Below are positions 14,915 to 19,948 of a DNA stretch of 19,948 nt, one piece after another (positions within the stretch are counted from its first letter, which is position 1; each line of letters begins with the position of its first letter). A program made the position numbers and the translations under genes. Under the pieces are notes generated by a model. The model made no database searches, was not told the DNA's origin, and saw only the letters and a list, made by a program, of their open reading frames with translations. This DNA comes from an uncultured Kangiella sp. (GTDB taxonomy: Bacteria; Pseudomonadota; Gammaproteobacteria; Enterobacterales; DSM-103792): assembly GCA_946480585.1 (NCBI GenBank), contig CAMLKQ010000007.1, forward strand, positions 1 to 19,948, read 5' to 3'.

Positions 14915-15694
14915 ATGAATATCGTTGTGATTGGTGTCGTCATCATCGTTGCGCTCATCGTCGGGATCAGCATCAACGGTTACATTCAGCGCCGCGAACA
15001 GCAAGCGGCCGAACGTCGGCACAGGGTCGCCCAGCATCGCGCCAGCATTCGCGACGGTCAGGAACTGCTGGAACTGGGCGCGCTGCTCCCGCTCGACAGC
15101 CATGTTCGCACCGTGCTGCTCGATTACATTCAGCTGCATTTGCAAGCGATGCAAAGTATCGACAGTAACGCCGAGGGCATGGCGGAGTTCGAGCAGTGGC
15201 TGACCGGGCAGCGTCAGCTGGCCCAAAGCCAAAGCCCGGATGCCGCCGCTCATTTGCATCTACCGACAGAATCGGCCGAACTGACCGCGCTGCGCACCCG
15301 GCTGCACCGCCTGACCGAATTTGTCGCCCGGCTGCGTCAGGAGAAACGGCTCAATCCTCAGCAGATCGTTTTGGCGTTCAAATCACTGGCCCGCTTACGA
15401 TTGCGCTGTGACGTCGAAGGCCATATCAAGCTGGGGCAGCTTGCTGTCATGAACAAGCAAGTCAATCTCGCCAAACAGTATTACAAGTACGCCTCGGATC
15501 GGCTGGTGCAGGAAAACATCAGCGACAGTTATGTGCAGGAACAACTCGCCACGCTGGATCAATTGCAGGCCGAGCTGCGCGGCGAAGCGCCGATTGACAA
15601 TGCAGCCGGTCCTGTCGAGCACAAGGAAAGCGAACTCGAGAAAGCGGCGAAAAAGGAAATGGAAGCCGACTTCGTGCCGAAGAAAAAGTGGTGA
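14915..15694 (+). CDS. Membrane-anchored protein of unknown function
   Basis: 259 residues. A single N-terminal hydrophobic segment (residues about 3-24, VVIGVVIIVALIVGISI) is followed by basic QRREQQAAERRHR, so the body should face the cytoplasm. The rest is mostly helical (IQLHLQAMQSID, RLHRLTEFVARLRQEKRLN, LAVMNKQVNLAKQYYKYASDRL), the last part being reminiscent of one TPR-like pair. The C-terminus is highly charged (ESELEKAAKKEMEADFVPKKKW). AGGAAA precedes the ATG at normal spacing. It lies 75 bp after the kinase on the same strand. I do not recognise a named family. Its position makes it a candidate membrane partner or input for the sensorless kinase (inference). Confidence 0.8.
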   Translation: MNIVVIGVVIIVALIVGISINGYIQRREQQAAERRHRVAQHRASIRDGQELLELGALLPLDSHVRTVLLDYIQLHLQAMQSIDSNAEGMAEFEQWLTGQRQLAQSQSPDAAAHLHLPTESAELTALRTRLHRLTEFVARLRQEKRLNPQQIVLAFKSLARLRLRCDVEGHIKLGQLAVMNKQVNLAKQYYKYASDRLVQENISDSYVQEQLATLDQLQAELRGEAPIDNAAGPVEHKESELEKAAKKEMEADFVPKKKW

Positions 15695-15702
15695 ACCAGT
15701 GA

Positions 15703-15724
15703 CGCGCGCCGTCAATGGCGCGCG
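15703..15724 (+). terminator. GC-rich hairpin after the membrane protein gene
   Basis: CGCGCGCC-GTCAAT-GGCGCGCG forms an 8-bp perfect stem with a 6-nt loop, starting 8 bases after the stop. Only GGTTTCG follows, so the U-tract is poor. It lies in the 188-bp gap between this gene and the convergent STAS gene and may end transcription from the left. Confidence 0.4.
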
Positions 15725-15882
15725 GTTTCGACCGCAAACGACAGTCGCGTCATCGGTCACTCACTGAGCGTGACAACTACCGCTGCGATGCCTCGAATTT
15801 CCCCTCACCCGCCAAAACGGCCGATGGCCTCAACGAGGCCACCGGTTCAGAGAAACAAACATCGGGAAATGACAAACTGGCA

Positions 15883-16377
15883 TCAATGCAGATGCGCAAC
15901 GCTTTCGAGTGCGCGGGTAACGTCCTGAAACAGCATCCGGTTTTCGTGTGACAAGGCCATCAGGTGCCGATGGGCCAGCAAAGCCTGCCGAGTGAACTGG
16001 ATTTCATCGGCCGGTTCCGACTCCAGCTCGCGGTAGCTTTCCGGCTCGTGCTCGGCATCCGGCAGGATATGGAACACCTTGTTGAAGCTGACCGCATTCA
16101 GCACCGCCAGCAAGTCCGGATTGCGCACCAGTATGGTCGGACGGTGATCGTAGGCACGACGGGTGTGGATGGCGATCTGGGCGATCACTCCGAGCGCCGT
16201 GCTGTCAACGGCGGTTGCCTCGAGCAGATCGATGATCACTTTCGGCTTGACCGTTTCCTGAAAAATTCGCTGGATGAAACGATCCACGCTTGCACACAAG
16301 TGAAAGCGGATATCGCCACGAAATTTCAGTATGTAGATGCCGTCCTGAATGGCGTAGGAAGCTTGACCCACCATCAT
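15883..16377 (-). CDS. STAS-domain anti-sigma factor antagonist-like protein (RssC/HsbA type)
   Basis: 164 residues. The STAS domain spans about 1-108, with the phosphorylation-site region AVDSTALGVIAQIA in which S59 matches the regulated serine of anti-anti-sigma factors. A further C-terminal extension of about 50 residues is acidic then helical (HEPESYRELESEPADE, SHENRMLFQDVTRAL) and not part of the core fold. It is 48 bp downstream of a receiver-PP2C phosphatase on the same strand, which should dephosphorylate it. In Pseudomonas a comparable pair is called RssB/RssC, tied to RpoS control. No anti-sigma kinase gene is visible here. Transfer of that role to this organism is inference. Confidence 0.85.
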   Translation of the reverse strand: MMVGQASYAIQDGIYILKFRGDIRFHLCASVDRFIQRIFQETVKPKVIIDLLEATAVDSTALGVIAQIAIHTRRAYDHRPTILVRNPDLLAVLNAVSFNKVFHILPDAEHEPESYRELESEPADEIQFTRQALLAHRHLMALSHENRMLFQDVTRALESVAHLH

Positions 16378-16425
16378 GTGCAGATGACCCTCGTCGTTAT
16401 TCTGCGCTTGGCAATTCTTGTAGTT

Positions 16426-17703
16426 TTATTGGGTGTTATCGGGGGACGACGTCGTGCTGTCCGGACCACGCCGGCCAACACCTGCTGCCGGCAGCCCTTT
16501 CAACAAAAACAACGCAATATCATCAGGAGGCGGCCCGGCCAGGGCGCGACGGACCTCGCCGACCAAACCGGGAATGGTCGCCCGGCTGACAGCTGGCAAG
16601 GATAATAACAAAGTTTCATCCTTTGCCAATCCGGGCCTCGCCATGGCTTCCAATACGCCATCTGAACTCAACAGCAGGCAGGCATCCGGTTGCATGGTCA
16701 CGGTGCCGCTCTCGAAACTGGCCCAGTCAAACAAGCCGACCGGGAAGCTGCCATCGCCGAGATATTGGTGACCACCGTCCTGATACAGCAAGGGTCGCGG
16801 ATAGTGACCACCATTGCTGTAAAGCAGTTCACCGTTTTCACGATTGAGCACGCCGTAGAACAGCGTCAGGTACTTGCCGAGATTGGCCTGCAACAGCTCG
16901 CTGTTGAGATAGGCCAGCAGCTTGTCCGGCTGACAGATCGTCCGGTCGCCATGGCTGCGAAAGCGACGCAGCGGATGGTTGATGAGGCTCTTCAACATCA
17001 TCGTGACAAAGGCCGAGGCAGCGCCATGGCCGGAGACATCGGCAATGTAGAACCCGATCAGCTGCTCGTCGATTTCAAAGTAATCGAGGAAGTCGCCGCT
17101 GAGATAGAGCGACGGAATGACGGCGTGACTGAATTGCCAACGACCAAATTGCGCCTGCGGTTCCGGCAACAGCTGCAACTGGGCCTGGCGACCGGCTTCC
17201 TGATCCTGACGCAGCAATTCCAGGTTGGCTTCCAGCTCGGCGTTGGCCGTTTCCAGCTCATCGCGATACTGCTGGTTCTCCTGCTCCAGCGTCGCCTTGT
17301 GCAAGGCGGAGCGGACAGCATGCTCCAGCACCGCCATATCGGAAATGGGTTTGACCAGATAATCGGTGGCGCCCAGGCGCAGCGCTTCGACCACATCGGT
17401 AATGACGCCAGCCCCGGAGATGACAATGACCGGCATCTGCGGTTGCTCGCGGGTGAGAATTTCCAGCACCTGCAAACCATCCATGTCCGGCATGCGCAAA
17501 TCGCACAGCACGACATCCGGTTGCTGGTCGCGACAACAGTTCAGACCCTCTTTTGCGCTGGCTGCGGCGACCACCTCAAAGCCGATGTCCTCGAGGTAAA
17601 CGCACATGCTGTCGCGCACCAGTCGGTCATCGTCGATCACGACAACACGCGCCGGTGCGGAGTGGGAAGTCAGGGTCACGGCAGAAGGCATGATGTGTTG
17701 CAT
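16426..17703 (-). CDS. Receiver-PP2C (SpoIIE-type) phosphatase response regulator, RssB-like
   Basis: 425 residues. The receiver is at about 18-140, with D24-D26 (VIDDDR), phospho-acceptor D68 (LCDLRMPDMDG) and K118 (LVKPI). A coiled-coil linker runs about 135-175. The SpoIIE-type PP2C domain is at about 185-405, with metal-binding acids D204 (SGDFLDYF), D222 (ADVSGHG), D348 (SSDGVLEA) and D394-D395 (PPDDIALF), so it should be catalytically active. The expected substrate is the phosphoserine STAS protein encoded 48 bp downstream. The C-terminal tail (GRRGPDSTTSSPDNTQ) is low complexity. Neither the ATG at 17703 nor the one at 17691 has a clear ribosome site. It diverges from the PilZ gene across 243 bp. 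Confidence 0.9.
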   Translation of the reverse strand: MQHIMPSAVTLTSHSAPARVVVIDDDRLVRDSMCVYLEDIGFEVVAAASAKEGLNCCRDQQPDVVLCDLRMPDMDGLQVLEILTREQPQMPVIVISGAGVITDVVEALRLGATDYLVKPISDMAVLEHAVRSALHKATLEQENQQYRDELETANAELEANLELLRQDQEAGRQAQLQLLPEPQAQFGRWQFSHAVIPSLYLSGDFLDYFEIDEQLIGFYIADVSGHGAASAFVTMMLKSLINHPLRRFRSHGDRTICQPDKLLAYLNSELLQANLGKYLTLFYGVLNRENGELLYSNGGHYPRPLLYQDGGHQYLGDGSFPVGLFDWASFESGTVTMQPDACLLLSSDGVLEAMARPGLAKDETLLLSLPAVSRATIPGLVGEVRRALAGPPPDDIALFLLKGLPAAGVGRRGPDSTTSSPDNTQ

Positions 17704-17874
17704 AGCAGCAGCGCGGGAAAGCGCTGTTGTTGTTATAGCACAGCAACAAATTTTCGCGCGCCGGGATCAGCGAGATTGCAACAAATTCCACAGAAAGGAA
17801 AGCTTTTCCACCGCGTTCAGACCGCCGTGCCAACTGCTGTGCCGGTAGCGGGAAAAGGCTTTGGACAATACTGA

Positions 17875-17904
17875 TTGACGGTGACGCTCCAGTTTTCCTA
17901 GTAT
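17875..17904 (+). promoter_or_regulatory. Promoter of the PilZ gene
   Basis: -35 TTGACG (17875-17880), an 18-bp spacer and -10 TAGTAT (17899-17904) predict a start near 17911. It lies in the 243-bp divergent region; the rest of that region (17704-17870) shows AT-rich runs but no promoter I would defend for the phosphatase gene. Confidence 0.65.
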
Positions 17905-17910
17905 CGGGCT

Positions 17911-17930
17911 CGGCACCCAATCGGGTGCCG
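17911..17930 (+). promoter_or_regulatory. 5' leader hairpin of the PilZ mRNA
   Basis: CGGCACCC-AATC-GGGTGCCG is a perfect 8-bp stem with a 4-nt loop that begins at the predicted transcription start and ends 16 bp before the ATG, just upstream of the GGGAGAG ribosome site. A 5'-terminal hairpin of this kind could protect the mRNA from RppH/RNase E. It could also be an operator in DNA form. Confidence 0.5.
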
Positions 17931-17946
17931 TCTCGGGAGAGTTCTT

Positions 17947-18255
17947 ATGCTACTTGCCCAAGCACGTGATTACGCTGAACGCCGCGACTTCATCCGGATG
18001 TTTGTCGATGCCCGGGTCGAAATCATCGACGAAGACAGCGGAATGGAATATCAAGGTGAAGCTCGCAATCTGAGCGGTCGTGGCCTGATGTTCGAAGCCA
18101 ACGTCGAGCCGGCGGTAGGCGCCAATCTGAGGGTGACGGTTTCATCCAATCAGTCGCGGATGCCTCCATTGCATGCCTCATTCAAAGTGATCCGGGTACA
18201 CAAGCAGAAAAACGGACGCTTTGAAGTCGCCGGAGAGCTGAGCGACGTGAGTTAA
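17947..18255 (+). CDS. PilZ-domain c-di-GMP-binding protein
   Basis: 102 residues, a single PilZ domain. Both c-di-GMP motifs are intact: RxxxR as R13-D-F-I-R17 and NxSxxG as N41-L-S43-G-R-G46. The remaining beta-barrel (LMFEANVEPAVGANLRVTV, FKVIRVHKQKNGRFEVAGEL) is complete, so ligand binding is likely. With no output domain it must signal by binding another protein. The ATG follows GGGAGAG at good spacing. The order receiver-PP2C, PilZ, mlaA resembles the Pseudomonas region with the RssB-like gene, suggesting a conserved neighbourhood. It ends 4 bp before a strong bidirectional terminator. Confidence 0.92.
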   Translation: MLLAQARDYAERRDFIRMFVDARVEIIDEDSGMEYQGEARNLSGRGLMFEANVEPAVGANLRVTVSSNQSRMPPLHASFKVIRVHKQKNGRFEVAGELSDVS

Positions 18256-18258
18256 AGC

Positions 18259-18288
18259 AAAAACGCGCCAACTGGCGCGTTTTTGTTT
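18259..18288. terminator. Bidirectional intrinsic terminator
   Basis: AAAAACGCGCC-AACT-GGCGCGTTTTT is a perfect 11-bp stem with a 4-nt loop, with T-runs on both strands (plus-strand tail TTTTTGTTT). It sits between the convergent PilZ and mlaA genes and can serve both. About 145 bp further on, nearer the mlaA end, lies a minus-strand T8 tract (complement of 18380-18387) that may help end mlaA. Confidence 0.92.
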
Positions 18289-18433
18289 ACTGGCATCGCT
18301 GCTGGCGCGGCTATTGCGCCAAGGCGCCCTGCCCTTCCGAAAAACTGCTGCGCTGCGGCGGTGACAGAGTTCTCTCCCCCAAAAAAAACCGCTGACCGAC
18401 TCAACACTGCTAGCCACCTGCGCTGCGGCGTGC

Positions 18434-19165
18434 TCAGCAGTCGTCGTATGCCGGATCGCAATCCTCTTCCAGCGCCGGCTGCGGTGGTGCGCCGTCATGG
18501 ATCAGGAACTGGCGCCGCTGCAGGTACGCATCCCGGACAAAGGCATACTCATCGAGCGCTTCTTCCAGGTGGCCTTCAAGCGGGAACAAATCTTGACGGG
18601 TATTCAGCACGTCCAGTCCGAGTACGGTATTGCGGGTCGGCACGTGATCGACGTTTTCACTGATGCCGACTTGGGCATCAGCCGGGCGGCCGACCAAATC
18701 GCGCAGGGTGCTGGGGCCAAGTCCTGGCAGCATCAGATATGGGCCATCACCAATGCCCCAATACGCCAGCGTCTGACCAAAATCCTCATCCTGCCGGGCG
18801 AGACCGAGTGGCGTTGCCGGGTCAAACAAGCCGGCCAACCCGAACGTGCTGTTGATCAGCAGACGGCCGGTGCTGATGGCAAATTTCTTGAACTTGAGCT
18901 GCAGCAGCGAGTTGCCCATGTTGCTGAGCTCACCGACGTTGGCCAGCGCGTTGTCGATGCGCTCGTCCACCACGGTTGGCACGACGGTATCGTAGGCTTT
19001 GGCCGCCGGCCGCAGCACGGCTTTGTCGATCGCCTTGTTGACGCTGTACATCGAACGGTTGAAGCCTTCGAACGGGTCGGCAGGATTGTTGGTGTCGGTA
19101 CTGGCACACGCCGACAGCAAAAGCAGTGATGCCAGCGCCATTATGCGCAAGACAAGGTTGGTCAT
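18434..19165 (-). CDS. mlaA: Outer-membrane phospholipid-transport lipoprotein MlaA (VacJ)
   Basis: MlaA sits in the outer membrane with porins and removes misplaced phospholipids from the outer leaflet, passing them to MlaC for retrograde transport. 243 residues. Lipoprotein signal LLLLSAC with lipid-attached C20. Family signatures are DPFEGFNRSMYSVNKAIDKAVLRP, NVGELSNMGNSLLQ, RLLINSTFGLAGLFDPA, LPGLGPSTLRDLVG and a VLGLDVLNTRQDL helix. The tail ends in acidic EEDCDPAYDDC. The ATG at 19165 is preceded by GGAAAG at good spacing; a longer frame upstream is rejected because it would bury the signal peptide. The other Mla genes are not in the window. The DUF2063 gene ends 48 bp upstream on the same strand, so the two could share a transcript. 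Confidence 0.95.
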   Translation of the reverse strand: MTNLVLRIMALASLLLLSACASTDTNNPADPFEGFNRSMYSVNKAIDKAVLRPAAKAYDTVVPTVVDERIDNALANVGELSNMGNSLLQLKFKKFAISTGRLLINSTFGLAGLFDPATPLGLARQDEDFGQTLAYWGIGDGPYLMLPGLGPSTLRDLVGRPADAQVGISENVDHVPTRNTVLGLDVLNTRQDLFPLEGHLEEALDEYAFVRDAYLQRRQFLIHDGAPPQPALEEDCDPAYDDC

Positions 19166-19213
19166 TGTTCTTTCCACAAAGCGGGCCACCAGGCCCGGCA
19201 AACGGCCGCGATT

Positions 19214-19948
19214 CTACGTCAGCGGCAGCACAATGTCCCGGCAGGCAAAATCTTGTAACGCAGTCAGCCCGCCGGCCATGACCTGCTCGACCGGCAGCTG
19301 GAGCTGCGCCGCTAGGCCAGTCAGCAAGCTTCCCGCCGTGTCAGGCGCTAACTCCAATCGACTCAGCAACTGGAAGCTGAGCGCATTGAGCGCCAGAAAT
19401 TGCACGGCATCGTCCCGGTTTCGGTACACCACCAGATACGTCGGCTCGGGCTGCTCGGGTCGGAAATCCGGGCCGATGTGCTGCACCGGATACTGATACG
19501 CCTGCACAAAAGCCAGCGGCGACAGCGCCACCCGGGTTTCGGGCCCCATTGTGACCGTCACAGGTTCCGGCAAGGTTTCGGTCGCGATCTGGGCGACCAG
19601 TTCGAGCCATTCGTAGTGCGCAAGTTCCAGCAGAAACGGAAATCGCGGCGCCAGCTCGGCCGGTTTCTCCTGCGCGAGGTAGTCGAGAAACTCGGCCGGG
19701 ATCTCGCTGAACAAAGGGCTGTGCGAGACATGGCGGGCGTAGAAGTCACGCACCAGCGCGCGCCATTCGGCGTCATCAACCAGACTGCGCAGCACCGGGA
19801 AGCAATTGCGGACGAAGCCTTCGACGTTGTTGAAAAACAGCTCGCGGTACACCGCCATGCGCCGGTCATCGACATCGGCCGGCCGGGTCATCGCCGCCGG
19901 ATCGCGGATATGGGCTGTGAACGCAAACTGGGCGCGCTGAAACGCCGG
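19214..19948 (-). CDS. DUF2063 family protein, HvfC/BufC-like (5' partial)
   Basis: The frame stays open through the right edge, giving 244 residues without the true start. Upstream of an internal ATG (19891) the in-frame text reads PAFQRAQFAFTAHIRDPAA, the usual start of this family's N-terminal domain. Then come DVDDRRMAVYRELFFNNVEGFVRNCFPVLRSL and ALVRDFYARHVSHSPLFSEIPAEFLDYL. The C-terminal half (PTYLVVYRNRDDAVQFLALNALSFQLLSRL) is the second domain. Such proteins usually accompany a DUF692 enzyme (HvfB/BufB) and a small Cys-rich precursor, where they help make modified, copper-related peptides (bufferin type). Those partners would lie beyond the edge. It ends with TAG, 48 bp before mlaA. 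Confidence 0.88.
   Translation of the reverse strand, partial: PAFQRAQFAFTAHIRDPAAMTRPADVDDRRMAVYRELFFNNVEGFVRNCFPVLRSLVDDAEWRALVRDFYARHVSHSPLFSEIPAEFLDYLAQEKPAELAPRFPFLLELAHYEWLELVAQIATETLPEPVTVTMGPETRVALSPLAFVQAYQYPVQHIGPDFRPEQPEPTYLVVYRNRDDAVQFLALNALSFQLLSRLELAPDTAGSLLTGLAAQLQLPVEQVMAGGLTALQDFACRDIVLPLT

Noticed and set aside
18348..18430. 13-bp direct repeat CTGCGCTGCGGCG (18348-18360 and 18418-18430)
   Set aside because: Short and GC-rich, likely by chance in this composition; not used as evidence for a functional repeat.

Overview
The window is chromosomal DNA of a GC-rich gammaproteobacterium. The strongest clue is the minus-strand order recA, recX, alaS, lysC, csrA, tRNA-Ser(GCT), tRNA-Arg(ACG), a classic gammaproteobacterial backbone. 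A PhoP/PhoQ-type two-component pair, the lipoprotein MlaA, a PilZ protein and a response regulator-phosphatase with a STAS partner fit the same group, with an arrangement close to Pseudomonas. No genus can be fixed from the sequence alone. No phage, transposase, integrase or CRISPR array was seen.

Left part (1-5600). The 3' end of an unidentified CDS lies at the left edge. After it comes a gene-free stretch of about 380 bases with several hairpins and a striking 41-bp direct repeat ending in the 3' end of tRNA-Glu(TTC). Next, all on the minus strand, are phoQ, phoP, a small PepSY periplasmic protein (probably one operon, PepSY-phoP-phoQ), a glycine-zipper envelope protein, and a YbaK-like/HDOD fusion protein.

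Middle (5490-11750). A minus-strand housekeeping block runs recA, recX, alaS, lysC, csrA, tRNA-Ser, tRNA-Arg and ends in a good intrinsic terminator. The tRNAs have recognisable sigma70-type promoters.

Right part (11930-19948). This is a signalling neighbourhood. A stand-alone receiver protein (minus) diverges from a plus-strand set: a receiver-TPR protein, a sensorless histidine kinase overlapping it by 1 nt, and a membrane-anchored protein of unknown function. Converging on that set are a receiver-PP2C phosphatase and its STAS partner (minus). A PilZ protein (plus) diverges from the phosphatase and ends in a bidirectional terminator shared with mlaA (minus). A DUF2063/HvfC-BufC-like gene runs off the right edge.

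How the parts may work together (inference): the window mixes central metabolism and repair with at least four phosphorelay or second-messenger modules (PhoPQ, receiver-TPR/kinase, receiver-PP2C/STAS, PilZ) and the global post-transcriptional regulator CsrA. The least familiar system is the receiver-TPR / sensorless kinase / membrane protein cassette with its divergent receiver.
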